Shown here one piece after another: positions 1 through 7,129 of a stretch of DNA of 15,688 bases. How positions within the stretch are numbered: position 1 is the first letter of the stretch; every line of letters starts with the position of its first letter. The notes under the pieces are model-generated. The model searched no databases and was not told where the DNA came from. It saw only the letters and a list, made by a program, of their open reading frames with translations. The stretch is taken from contig CAMWSZ010000022.1 in NCBI GenBank assembly GCA_947177005.1, forward strand, positions 1 to 15,688. The letters are read 5' to 3'. The position numbers were made by a program, and so were the translations under genes. The DNA comes from an uncultured Clostridia bacterium. Lineage in GTDB: Bacteria; Bacillota; Clostridia; Oscillospirales; Oscillospiraceae.

Positions 1-2
1 AA

Positions 3-72
3 ATGGGATTCAAATAAGACTGCTCTTTATGAATTGAACTGTCGTTTACTTGCGGCAAATTCCGATTTATAG
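3..72 (+). CDS. C-terminal fragment of an unidentified AT-rich cargo gene
   Basis: An open frame enters from the window edge and ends at TAG (70-72), giving 22 residues ending in LLAANSDL. The fragment is too short to assign to a family. Its AT-rich composition contrasts with the ldh locus to the right and resembles the NUDIX and methyltransferase genes at 13120-14664. The stop lies about 40 bases before the GTACACAA-type nonamers of repeat arm B, the same arrangement seen behind the NUDIX gene (36 bases). I infer that this is the end of a cargo gene of the same kind of cassette. With only 22 residues visible, the frame itself could be a chance opening. Confidence 0.4.
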   Translation, partial: WDSNKTALYELNCRLLAANSDL

Positions 73-115
73 GGAAGCTGTGGAACTGATATTCTCCTAT
101 GCAAGGGAGTGCAGC

Positions 116-247
116 ACACAACTTGGTACACAACCGAAACTATTTCTAACTGCTTGAAACTGTATCAACAGAGGTAACGAAAAACTGGAAATGCCTGAAA
201 CTACACGACATTGATTAAGGCTGAACCAGCGTCCCTATAATTGAAAG
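116..247 (+). repeat. Repeat arm B, copy 1
   Basis: Aligns by hand with 13594-13724 over its whole length at about 85% identity, with one single-base indel near the right end. Conserved blocks include the tandem nonamers AGCACACAA (113-121) and GGTACACAA (125-133), spaced 12 bases apart, an internal ACTGCTTGAAACTGTATCA block, CTGAACCAGCG, and the terminal ATAATTGAAAG. No reading frame is evidently conserved across it. I read it as one arm of a recombination site whose core is TTGAAAG. Confidence 0.8.
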
Positions 248-270
248 AAAAAGTATTCGTATAAGAAGAA

Positions 271-306
271 AAAACGATGGGAAACCGCCTTTCCCACCGT
301 TTTTTT
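271..306 (-). terminator. Intrinsic terminator of ldh, probably bidirectional
   Basis: A 10-bp stem (275-284 with 290-299, one G-U pair) encloses the loop CCGCC. On the minus strand it is followed by a run of six T, a few bases beyond the ldh stop codon (TAA at 309-311). The plus strand also has a T run after the stem (300-306), so it could stop transcription arriving from the cassette side as well. Confidence 0.85.
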
Positions 307-308
307 CT

Positions 309-1268
309 TTATCTTGCGCCCACAGGTTCCCGCAGGGGCAGGGACCGGATGACATTTTCCATTTGTCTGGCAGAGGTATACAGCGCCTGCGTTTCCACGT
401 GGTCCAGACTGATCTCCAAAATCTCCTCCAGACCGCTGCGCCCTACAATCGACGGAATACTCAGCGCTATATCGTGGAGGCCATACTGCCCGTCCAGCAC
501 AACGGAGATCGGCAGTACTGAACGCTCGTCCTTGACGATGCACTCCGCTATGCGTCCCACTGCCATTGCGATGCCGTAATAGGTGGCGCCCTTGCGGCGG
601 ATGATCTCATACGCGCTGTCACGCACCTGCCGGTAAACGTTTTCTTTACGCAGCGGACGTTCGCGCAGGCGGGAAAAATCCTCCAGGTCCAGACCGGAGA
701 TGTTCGCCTCGCTCCACACCGCCAGCTCGCTGTCGCCGTGCTCGCCGATGATAAAGGCGTGAACATTCCGGCTGTCTACGCCCAGTTCTTCGCCCAGCAG
801 CTGCTTGAGGCGTCCGGTATCCAGCACCGTGCCGGACCCGATCACCCGCTCCCGGGGATAGCCCGACAGCCGCCACGCCGTATGGGTCAGCACGTCCACC
901 GGGTTGGACACTACCAGTAAAATCCCGCCGAAATCACGGGCCGTGATCTCGCGGATGATGCTCTCCATAATGAATATATTTTTGCCGATCAGGTCCAGAC
1001 GGGTTTCTCCCGGCTTCTGGTTGGCCCCGGCAGTGATGACCACCAGGCCGCAGTCGGCAATATCGTCATAGCCGCCGGCGGTGATCTCCATAGCGCGGCC
1101 ATAGGGCAGGCCGTCGCTGAGGTCAATGGCTTCTCCCTCTGCTTTCTCCCGGTTCATATCCAGCAGAACCAGCTTTGTGAAAAGCCCCTGCTGGAGGAAT
1201 CGAAACGCAATGGACGCGCCGACAAAGCCGCAGCCGATAATGGCCGCTTTTCTCGGGTCAGTAATCAT
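309..1268 (-). CDS. ldh: L-lactate dehydrogenase
   Basis: NAD-dependent L-LDH, 319 residues, the usual length; it reduces pyruvate to lactate in the cytoplasm and regenerates NAD+ in fermentation. Visible features in order: Rossmann loop GCGFVG (12-17), LLDMN (35-39) with the NAD-ribose Asp, the active-site loop NQKPGETR (83-90) with Gln84 at the position that selects pyruvate over oxaloacetate and the catalytic Arg90, SNPVDVLT (121-128), Asp150 and Arg153, and the catalytic His177 in GEHGDSE. His170 corresponds to the FBP-site histidine of allosteric bacterial LDHs, but the partner Arg appears to be Lys155, so FBP control is uncertain. Start ATG at 1266-1268 with AGAAAGGAG at 1281-1289. Monocistronic, with its own terminator, divergent from the GH18 gene. 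Gln84 argues against malate dehydrogenase. Confidence 0.95.
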   Translation of the reverse strand: MITDPRKAAIIGCGFVGASIAFRFLQQGLFTKLVLLDMNREKAEGEAIDLSDGLPYGRAMEITAGGYDDIADCGLVVITAGANQKPGETRLDLIGKNIFIMESIIREITARDFGGILLVVSNPVDVLTHTAWRLSGYPRERVIGSGTVLDTGRLKQLLGEELGVDSRNVHAFIIGEHGDSELAVWSEANISGLDLEDFSRLRERPLRKENVYRQVRDSAYEIIRRKGATYYGIAMAVGRIAECIVKDERSVLPISVVLDGQYGLHDIALSIPSIVGRSGLEEILEISLDHVETQALYTSARQMENVIRSLPLREPVGAR

Positions 1269-1307
1269 AAATAATAGACGCTCCTTTCTGAAATACTCTC
1301 TTAGTAG

Positions 1308-1358
1308 TTCCGCTTTTGCGGAAAGTTATACAGTCTGGCAGAACTTTCCTGAACTGCC
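1308..1358. promoter_or_regulatory. Inverted repeats in the ldh/GH18 divergent promoter region
   Basis: Three small dyads lie between the divergent genes: TTCCGC-TTTT-GCGGAA (1308-1323, perfect), GAAAGTT...AACTTTC (1321-1327 and 1342-1348), and GGCAG...CTGCC (1337-1341 and 1354-1358). A TATAAC hexamer on the minus strand, preceded 17 bases upstream by a poor -35 (TTCAGG), could serve ldh. None matches the Rex operator consensus that I know. They may be operators or 5' leader hairpins; the role is unknown. Confidence 0.35.
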
Positions 1359-1370
1359 GGATTTTGCGGC

Positions 1371-1400
1371 TTGCATAACGGAGGCCCGTTTCGGTACAAT
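1371..1400 (+). promoter_or_regulatory. Sigma-A type promoter for the GH18-SLH gene
   Basis: TTGCAT (1371-1376) and TACAAT (1395-1400) are separated by 18 bases, about 30 bases upstream of the GH18 start. A good ribosome binding site, AGAGAGGAG (1413-1421), sits 8 bases before the ATG. Confidence 0.55.
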
Positions 1401-1429
1401 AGGGGTATTGTCAGAGAGGAGTTTGACTG

Positions 1430-3040
1430 ATGAGCTTACTGCGATTGATTTTGACGTTTCTCTGTGCGCTACTGCTGTCGTCCACCGCGCACGCCGTATG
1501 TGTGGGGTACTATTACGGCGCGGCGGCGTCCGAATGCCCGCCTGAGCGCATCCGGGCGGGACTGCTGACCCAGATCAACTATGCCTTTGCGGAGATTGAC
1601 CCGGATACCTGGACGCTGACGCTGGCAGATCCCGTCCGGGACCGGAAAAATCTGGCCGGACTTCGGGCGCTGCGGCAGGAGAATCCGGAGCTGAAAATCG
1701 TGCTCACCGCAGGCGGCTGGGACGGCTCCGTCTGGTTTTCCGACACAGCTTCCTCCAAAACACGGCGGGAGACCTTTGCAAAGAGCTGCGCCGCACTGGT
1801 ACGGGAGGAGGATCTGGACGGCATCGATATCAACTGGGAATATCCGGTCTCCGGAGGCACAGCCGGGACGCACCACCGGTCCGCGGACCGGGAGAATTTC
1901 ACGCTGCTGCTTCAGGCGGTGCGTGGGGAGCTGGACCTGCTGGGGGACGGCTATGTGCTGACCGCTACGGGAGCCGCCGAAACCGGATTCCTCAAAAAAA
2001 TAGAACCGTCCGCGGCGGCGGACGTGACGGACTATATCTTTTTAATGGCGTATGATTTCAGCGGTCCCTGGGAGACGCGGACGGGCTTTAACGCGCCGCT
2101 GGACAGTATCCGCAAAAGCGCCGGCGCATACTTACAAGCCGGTATCCCTGCTGAAAAACTGGTGCTGGGGATGCCGCTGTACGGCTACCGCTATGAAGGT
2201 GTGAACGGCAGCAGCGGCGGTCTGAACAGCCCGTTCAAATCCGCCGCATCGATTACATATGACGCGGTGCTAAACAAGTATCTGCCAGCCTTTTCCGTAC
2301 AGCGCAGCCCCTCCGCACAGGTGCCCTATCTGTATCAGGACGGCGTGTTTTTGTCCTACGACGACCCGGAATCCATTGCCGCAAAAGCGGCCTTTGCCAG
2401 AGAAGCAGGTCTTGCCGGGATCGGTTTCTGGGAGCTGAGTCAGGACCCCGGCGGGACGCTTCTTGCCAGTGCCACCGCCGCGTTTGCCGGACGGGCTTTT
2501 CGGGATGTTGCGCCGGGCGTCTGGTACGCAGACGCGGCAGAGGAGGTTTTCCGGGTAGGCTGGATGACTGGCACGGCAGAGGGAATTTTTTCGCCTGACG
2601 CGCCTGTGACAAGGGGAATGTTTGCAGCGATTCTGTACCGTATGGAGGGTGAACCGGCCGCGGCGGGAGCGTCCTTTCCCGACGTGCAGCCGGACAATTA
2701 CTATGCCGCAGCGGCGGCCTGGGCCGCGGAAAACGGGATTGTTAAAGGCTATGCGGACGGCAGTTTCCGTCCGGACAAAGCGGTTACGCGGGAACAGCTG
2801 GCGGCGATGCTTCAACGGTACGCGGTGTATCGGGGATATGATGTCAGCGCTGTGGATAGCCTGGAGGGCTTCCAAGACGCGGAACAGGTCAGCGGCTATG
2901 CCCGGGACGCCGTATCGTGGGCGGCAGCCGAAGGACTGCTGCGGGGCAGGACAAAAGATCTGCTGGTGCCGGGCGGGACGGTATCCCGGAGCGAAACCGC
3001 AGTTATTTTGATCCGTTTAGCCGAAAAAATACTGAAATAA
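1430..3040 (+). CDS. Secreted GH18 glycoside hydrolase with three SLH domains
   Basis: 536 residues. A signal peptide (1-22, cleavage after AHA) leads into a GH18 barrel (about 24-350). The barrel shows TAGGW (93-97) at the SxGG strand, the catalytic segment DGIDINWEYP (130-139) with the acid/base Glu137, MAYDF (206-210), and the late-barrel Trp334. Three SLH repeats follow (about 355-405, 415-468, 478-536), each with the F-x-D-V / GY-x-DG-x-F-x-P pattern, so the protein should bind secondary cell-wall polymers and stay at the surface. GH18 enzymes cut beta-1,4-linked GlcNAc polymers (chitin, some N-glycans, peptidoglycan); the substrate cannot be read here. Oddity: the third acidic position of DxxDxDxE is Asn135, allowed by the family pattern but unusual for a chitinase that uses substrate-assisted catalysis. 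It has its own promoter and terminator. Confidence 0.9.
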   Translation: MSLLRLILTFLCALLLSSTAHAVCVGYYYGAAASECPPERIRAGLLTQINYAFAEIDPDTWTLTLADPVRDRKNLAGLRALRQENPELKIVLTAGGWDGSVWFSDTASSKTRRETFAKSCAALVREEDLDGIDINWEYPVSGGTAGTHHRSADRENFTLLLQAVRGELDLLGDGYVLTATGAAETGFLKKIEPSAAADVTDYIFLMAYDFSGPWETRTGFNAPLDSIRKSAGAYLQAGIPAEKLVLGMPLYGYRYEGVNGSSGGLNSPFKSAASITYDAVLNKYLPAFSVQRSPSAQVPYLYQDGVFLSYDDPESIAAKAAFAREAGLAGIGFWELSQDPGGTLLASATAAFAGRAFRDVAPGVWYADAAEEVFRVGWMTGTAEGIFSPDAPVTRGMFAAILYRMEGEPAAAGASFPDVQPDNYYAAAAAWAAENGIVKGYADGSFRPDKAVTREQLAAMLQRYAVYRGYDVSAVDSLEGFQDAEQVSGYARDAVSWAAAEGLLRGRTKDLLVPGGTVSRSETAVILIRLAEKILK

Positions 3041-3047
3041 CCGGCCC

Positions 3048-3088
3048 AAAACTCTCGCATATCAGACATATATGCGGGAGTTTTATTT
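3048..3088 (+). terminator. Shared terminator of the GH18 gene and the rlmH operon
   Basis: A 13-bp stem (3050-3062 with 3070-3082, one G-U pair) with loop CAGACAT, followed by TTTTATTT on the plus strand. It lies between the convergent GH18 and rlmH genes; the rlmH stop codon (3083-3085) abuts the stem. The minus strand has a short T run too, so it probably works in both directions. Confidence 0.8.
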
Positions 3089-3565
3089 ATGGTACTTCCC
3101 GCCCTCCAAGATCTGAAACCCCCGGTAAAGCTGTTCCAACAGCATGACGCGGGCCAAGTGGTGGGGGAAGGTCATGGGGGACATACTGAGCTGAACCCCC
3201 GCCTCGCTTTTGACCGATGGGTGCAGGCCATACGACCCGCCTATCAGGAAAACCAGCCGCTTTTCCCCGCGGTTTGACCAAGTATCAAGCTGACGGGCCA
3301 GCTCCTCGCTGGAGCGAAGGCGTCCCTCAATGCACAGGGCGATGACATAGGAAGAGGGAGGGATTTTGGCACGAATCGCCTCGGCCTCTTTCGCCAGCGC
3401 CCGCTGGATACCGGCGGGGGCCGGGGCGTCGGGCAGACGCTGCTCCGGCAATTCGATGACGGTTAACCGGCAATACCGGCTGAGCCGTTTGACATACTCC
3501 GCGGCGGCCTCCGCATAAAATTTCTCCTTCAGTTTCCCGACGCAGATCATGGTCACTTGCTTCAT
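3083..3565 (-). CDS. rlmH: 23S rRNA (pseudouridine-1915-N3) methyltransferase
   Basis: SPOUT-class methyltransferase, 160 residues, the usual length. It methylates pseudouridine 1915 in helix 69 of 23S rRNA on assembled 70S ribosomes, using SAM. Seen: the N-terminal MKQVTMICVGKLKEKF, the SAM-binding knot segment FLIGGSYGL (106-114), and the highly conserved end with SMSPMTFPHHLARVMLLEQ (127-145) and the final YHK (158-160), which forms part of the active site. Its ATG overlaps the walJ stop by 4 bases (ATGA), indicating translational coupling as the last gene of murA-walJ-rlmH. In Bacillus the homologue (yydA) also lies downstream of walJ (yycJ), with htrA between them. Confidence 0.96.
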   Translation of the reverse strand: MKQVTMICVGKLKEKFYAEAAAEYVKRLSRYCRLTVIELPEQRLPDAPAPAGIQRALAKEAEAIRAKIPPSSYVIALCIEGRLRSSEELARQLDTWSNRGEKRLVFLIGGSYGLHPSVKSEAGVQLSMSPMTFPHHLARVMLLEQLYRGFQILEGGKYHK

Positions 3566-4344
3566 GGCGTTCTCTCCAGGCGGTAGGCTTTGCTGACGGT
3601 CCCGTCGGGCACAACTTCCAGACAGCCTGTCCAGCCTGTTTCCGACAGGGCCTGACGGGCCGCCTGTATCGCCAATGCGGGGGTATTGTTCTCCCGGCTG
3701 AGATGCGCCAAAAGGATCGTCTGCGTACCGGCTTTTGCGCTGGCGGCGGCAAAACCGGCGGAATCGGCGTTGCTGAGATGCCCCTCACTGCTGCTGATCC
3801 GGACCTTCAGGGAATAGGGATAGGACCCCGCCCAGAGCATATTCAGGTCGTGATTGCTCTCTAAAACCAGCAGGTCAGCCCCTAAAATGCGCCGGGAAGT
3901 CTGTGCGGGTATGTAGCCGGTGTCGGTCAGATAACCGATCCGTCCGTCGGGAGTGGTAAAGTGGAAGGCGGAGCTTTCGGGACAGTCGTGGCTGGTGGGG
4001 AGCACGTCAACGTCGATGTCCGGCCAGTGGAGGACGCCGTTCAGGGGAACGGTATGCGCCGTCAGGCCGTCAACGGAGCGGGCCAGCTGCCGTGCCGTAC
4101 CGGGGGTGCAGTATACAGGGGTATGGTATTTGCGGGTATAGACTGCCAGCCCCTTTTTATGGTCATTATGTTCATGGGTAATCAGGATTGCCGTCAAATC
4201 GCCGGGGTTCAGCCCCACGGAGGAGAGAGACTGGCAGATCCGGCGGCAGGAGATTCCCATATCAATCAGTAACCGGGTCTGTCCGGAGACCACCAGAGCG
4301 GCGTTCCCGGACGAACCGCTTGCAAATGTGCGGAAAGTCGTCAT
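3562..4344 (-). CDS. walJ: MBL-fold metallo-hydrolase, WalJ/YycJ family
   Basis: 260 residues, full length for WalJ/YycJ. These are cytoplasmic metallo-beta-lactamase-fold enzymes tied to the WalRK cell-wall regulon and to coordination of replication with division; some show 5'-exonuclease activity in vitro. Metal ligands visible: HEHNDH (57-62), His119 in SHDC, Asp141 in LTDTG, and His214 in LAHLSREN; ESNHD (162-166) and GHLSN (188-192) are family hallmarks. The N-terminus FASGSSGN (7-14) fixes the start at 4344. No clear ribosome binding site is seen, so translation may depend on coupling with murA 36 bases upstream. No walRK genes are in the window. Confidence 0.9.
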   Translation of the reverse strand: MTTFRTFASGSSGNAALVVSGQTRLLIDMGISCRRICQSLSSVGLNPGDLTAILITHEHNDHKKGLAVYTRKYHTPVYCTPGTARQLARSVDGLTAHTVPLNGVLHWPDIDVDVLPTSHDCPESSAFHFTTPDGRIGYLTDTGYIPAQTSRRILGADLLVLESNHDLNMLWAGSYPYSLKVRISSSEGHLSNADSAGFAAASAKAGTQTILLAHLSRENNTPALAIQAARQALSETGWTGCLEVVPDGTVSKAYRLERTP

Positions 4345-4380
4345 AATTCGTCAAAATGAGCGCCGGAAACGGTCAGAAAA

Positions 4381-5682
4381 TCAGCCTGCGTTGCCGACGG
4401 CCAACTGCTCCTCCTCGGGGAATTCGAGGGCGCGGATGCTGCCGCCTATGGAACGGATCTTGCCGATCACGTCCTCATAACCGCGTTCGATATACTGCAC
4501 ATTGGAGATCTCGCTGATGCCCTGGGCGGCCAGCGCGGTAATGAGCATGGCGGCTCCGGCCCGGAGGTCGCACGCCTCCAGCTGCGCACCGCTGAGCCGC
4601 TCCACGCCCTCAATAATCGCCAGATTGCCGTTTACCTGAATCTGTGCGCCCATGCGTTTGAACTCGTCGGTGTACCGGAACCGGCTGTTCCAGACACTGT
4701 CGGTGATGACGCTGGTGCCGTTTGCCAGACAGAGGGCGGCGGCGATCTGGGGCTGCATGTCTGTCGGGAACCCAGGATAGGGCATGGTCTTGATATTGGT
4801 GCGCTGGAGGGGGCCGATACGGCTGACTAACAGGCTGTCGTCGATTTCCTCAATATCCACGCCCATTTCCGTCATTTTTGCGCTGATACAGTCCATATGC
4901 TTGGGAATGATATTACAGATGCGGATTTCACCCCCGCAGGCGGCCACTGCGGCCATATAGGTTCCGGCCTCGATCTGGTCGGGGATAATGGAGTAGGAGC
5001 CGCCGGAGAGGCAGTCCACGCCGCGGACTTTTATCACGTCTGTACCCGCGCCCATAATATTTGCGCCCATTGAGTTCAGGAAATTGGCCACATCGACAAT
5101 ATGCGGCTCTTTTGCGGCGTTTTCAATAACGGTCATACCGTCGGCGAGGGCGGCGGCGAGCATGATGTTAATGGTCGCGCCGACGGACACTTTATCCAGA
5201 AAGATATTCGCGCCTTTGACGCGGCCTCCGGCGGCCTCGGCGATGACAAAGCCGCTCTGGGTATCGACCTGCACACCCAGCGCACGAAAGCCCTTCAAAT
5301 GCTGGTCAATGGGACGGGTGCCGCCAAAGTCGCAGCCGCCGGGCAGGGCTACGTCGGCGGCGCCAAAGCGTCCCAGGAGCGCGCCCAGCATATAGTAGGA
5401 AGCGCGGCAGCGCCGGGCGCTTTCGTAGGGGACGCGGCCGTTGCGCAGGCGGGAGCAGTCGATTTCGACGGCGTGTGGGTTCATAAAGCGCACCTTTGCG
5501 CCCAAATCCTGCAAGATTCCCAACAGAAGCGCAACGTCGCTGATCTGGGGAATATTTTCGATCCGGCAGGGGCCGCTGACCATCAGGGCAGCGGGAATGA
5601 TAGCAACCGCGGCATTTTTTGCGCCGCTGATATGGATTTCTCCAAACAAGGGACGACCGCCCTCGACAATATACTTGGTCAA
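4381..5682 (-). CDS. murA: UDP-N-acetylglucosamine 1-carboxyvinyltransferase
   Basis: 433 residues, the usual length. MurA transfers enolpyruvate from PEP to UDP-GlcNAc, the first committed step of peptidoglycan synthesis, and is the fosfomycin target. Seen: Lys22-Asn23 in SGAKNAA, the catalytic loop GGCDFGGTRPID (115-126) with Cys117, which fosfomycin alkylates, so the protein should be sensitive rather than carry the Cys-to-Asp form; the catalytic Asp308 in FPTDMQPQ; and Arg374 in DLRAGAAML. The start is TTG at 5680-5682, chosen because AGAGGT (5691-5696) sits 8 bases upstream and the product begins MTKYIVEGG like other MurA proteins. First gene of murA-walJ-rlmH. Many Firmicutes carry two murA paralogues; which one this is cannot be told here. 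Confidence 0.97.
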   Translation of the reverse strand: MTKYIVEGGRPLFGEIHISGAKNAAVAIIPAALMVSGPCRIENIPQISDVALLLGILQDLGAKVRFMNPHAVEIDCSRLRNGRVPYESARRCRASYYMLGALLGRFGAADVALPGGCDFGGTRPIDQHLKGFRALGVQVDTQSGFVIAEAAGGRVKGANIFLDKVSVGATINIMLAAALADGMTVIENAAKEPHIVDVANFLNSMGANIMGAGTDVIKVRGVDCLSGGSYSIIPDQIEAGTYMAAVAACGGEIRICNIIPKHMDCISAKMTEMGVDIEEIDDSLLVSRIGPLQRTNIKTMPYPGFPTDMQPQIAAALCLANGTSVITDSVWNSRFRYTDEFKRMGAQIQVNGNLAIIEGVERLSGAQLEACDLRAGAAMLITALAAQGISEISNVQYIERGYEDVIGKIRSIGGSIRALEFPEEEQLAVGNAG

Positions 5683-5803
5683 AGAATTGCACCTCTTTGT
5701 TAATATATCAATCTATCAGCCAGGTAAATACAGTGTACCCAGCCAGAATCACTTCATACCGCCAATCCGCGGCAATCGGTGGGCATAATCACAGATAATA
5801 ATA

Positions 5804-5831
5804 AGTATAACAGGTTTTTCCATAAAAGCAA
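5804..5831 (-). promoter_or_regulatory. Promoter of the murA-walJ-rlmH operon
   Basis: On the minus strand, TTGCTT (5826-5831) and TATACT (5804-5809) are separated by 16 bases, about 120 bases upstream of the murA TTG start. The resulting leader is AT-rich. Confidence 0.55.
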
Positions 5832-5876
5832 TAAGGAAATACTGGATTTATTCATAAATTTTTAATATTTACCGCT

Positions 5877-6076
5877 TATAATTTGGGGACATCTGTGCAT
5901 GGACTCCGGTTTTCGCCAAAGGAGTGGGATTATCCCGCAAAACAGCCTGTGAACCGGCGCTTTGGAGCGGTTTGCCGGACTCTCTTTATTCCTGTCAGGC
6001 TGCCAAAAATTTCTGTGTAAAGGGCGGAACTTTTTTGTGGCCCTGCCCGTCATAAGGACAACAAACCAAGAAAGGA
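5877..6076 (+). promoter_or_regulatory. Putative -10 and structured leader for the gene at 6086
   Basis: This covers most of the 383-base gene-free gap 5703-6085. TATAAT (5877-5882) is a perfect -10, but no good -35 precedes it. Downstream, before AAAGGA (6071-6076, 9 bases from the ATG), are several helices: ACTCC/GGAGT (5903-5907 and 5921-5925, with an inner GG/CC), GGGAT-T-ATCCC, and AGCCTG/CAGGCT (5944-5949 and 5996-6001) enclosing CCGGC/GCCGG (5954-5958 and 5974-5978). It does not match a riboswitch I know. A regulatory leader is possible. Confidence 0.3.
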
Positions 6077-6085
6077 CATCAATCA

Positions 6086-7063
6086 ATGATGAAACACACT
6101 CTGAAAACAGTTTCCGCAGCATTCTGCACAGCCCTCCTGCTGACCGTTCCGGCCTTTGCCGCCGGTGCCGCAGATATGCCTGCGCCCAAAGACCCCCTCC
6201 CCATTACGGCGGCGGCGGATGTGCTAACCCAGGTAAGCGTAACCGGCGCGGTCACAAAGCAGGAGGACGGTTCCCTGTTCCTCACCGACGGCGTACTGGG
6301 CGACGTCGCTGTACATCTTCCGGAAGGCGTCCCCTACATTGACGGCACAACCGGCGGGCCGCTGGACTTCACAAACCTGAAGGACGGCGACACACTGCAA
6401 ATCTGGGTCGGGCCTGCGATGACTATGAGCCTGCCGCCGCAGATGACAGCGGAAGTGGTGATCGGAAACGTTCCCGCTGAGAACGCCCCGAAATATGTGA
6501 AAATCACCGCCCCGGCCATTCTCCCCGCTCCTGCGGGAACGGAACGCCGTATTCCCATTGCGGGCGGAGAGCTGACCGTTTTGGACAGCGCGAAAGTGAC
6601 CCCCTATCTGACAAAGGAGATCGTTACAGTAGCGGATCTGGTCCCCGGCACAAAAATTTTAGCCTGGAGCGGCGCGGACAAAAAGGTCAATAAAGTGGTG
6701 CGTCTTTCCAACGAGTATCTTGGCTACATGACCGCCAGTGCAGACGGCACCGTGCTTCTGAACGGCGAAGAACTGCCGGTAAAGGCCCGCGTGCTTCAGG
6801 TGGAGGACGAGGCGTATCTGTATCTGCCCCTGCGTGCGGCAGCGGAAGCGGCCGGGTATGACGTCGGCTGGGAAGCCGGAAGGGGCGCGGTGATCTCGCA
6901 GTATGGCACAGAGCTGTTTTCGGTACAGAACGGCAGCGAAGTGGTTCAGACGCCGGACGGTGAACGCGGTCTGACCGGCGGCTGTGTGGTAGACGGCGGC
7001 GTGACCTATCTGCCCGCCAGCGATATGGCCGAATTCCTGAACCTGTATTTCTACCACTCATAA
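6086..7063 (+). CDS. Secreted protein with C-terminal copper amine oxidase N-like (stalk) domain
   Basis: 325 residues. A signal peptide (about 1-26, ending AFA) is followed by a beta-rich region (about 45-208) that seems to hold two related units, each ending in a turn like LKDGDTLQIWVG (98-109) and LVPGTKILAWSG (185-196). The C-terminal part (about 222-322) matches the copper amine oxidase N-terminal-like pattern: LLNGEELPVKARV, then YLYLPLRAAAEAAGYDVGW, then VTYLPASDMAEF. In Firmicutes this is a common extracellular module, not an enzyme. No lipobox, sortase motif or SLH domain is visible, so I expect release or non-covalent wall association. Start at the first ATG of ATGATG, with AAAGGA 9 bases upstream. 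The function is not known; the domain call is moderately sure. Confidence 0.75.
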   Translation: MMKHTLKTVSAAFCTALLLTVPAFAAGAADMPAPKDPLPITAAADVLTQVSVTGAVTKQEDGSLFLTDGVLGDVAVHLPEGVPYIDGTTGGPLDFTNLKDGDTLQIWVGPAMTMSLPPQMTAEVVIGNVPAENAPKYVKITAPAILPAPAGTERRIPIAGGELTVLDSAKVTPYLTKEIVTVADLVPGTKILAWSGADKKVNKVVRLSNEYLGYMTASADGTVLLNGEELPVKARVLQVEDEAYLYLPLRAAAEAAGYDVGWEAGRGAVISQYGTELFSVQNGSEVVQTPDGERGLTGGCVVDGGVTYLPASDMAEFLNLYFYHS

Positions 7064-7066
7064 GCG

Positions 7067-7107
7067 GAAAAGGACAGCGCCGGAGAGACCTTCTTTGGCG
7101 CTGTCCT
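7067..7107. terminator. Hairpin after the 6086 gene, weak terminator
   Basis: A perfect 10-bp inverted repeat, GGACAGCGCC (7072-7081) and GGCGCTGTCC (7097-7106), with a 15-base loop, lies just after the stop codon. The plus strand lacks a T run after the stem; the minus strand has TTTT. It may attenuate, or protect the 3' end of the upstream mRNA, while letting some transcription into the vanZ-like gene. Confidence 0.45.
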
Positions 7108-7129
7108 CTGCTATAGAAGGACCTTGACT

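Larger units (their letters stand above)
1..247 (+). mobile_element. Right end of an AT-rich integrase-less cassette next to ldh
   Basis: This AT-rich stretch holds a gene tail (3-72), a short spacer and one copy of repeat arm B (116-247), ending at TTGAAAG (241-247). The chromosome then continues with the ldh terminator. The same arm B occurs in the cassette array near 13.6 kb, where it also follows a cargo gene and ends at TTGAAAG. The right boundary is drawn at the heptamer because the two B copies stop matching there: one continues into arm A, this one into chromosomal sequence. The left end lies outside the window. That the unit moves by site-specific recombination is inferred. Confidence 0.5.

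Noticed and set aside
5883..6070. Cobalamin or cyclic-di-GMP riboswitch upstream of the secreted protein
   Set aside because: TCCCGCAAAACAG loosely recalls part of the cobalamin core, but the B12 box and other conserved segments are missing; no GEMM core either.
5862..6122. Minus-strand open frame of 86 codons in the gap before the 6086 gene
   Set aside because: It runs across the putative leader and into the signal peptide region of the plus-strand gene, with no ribosome binding site or family resemblance.
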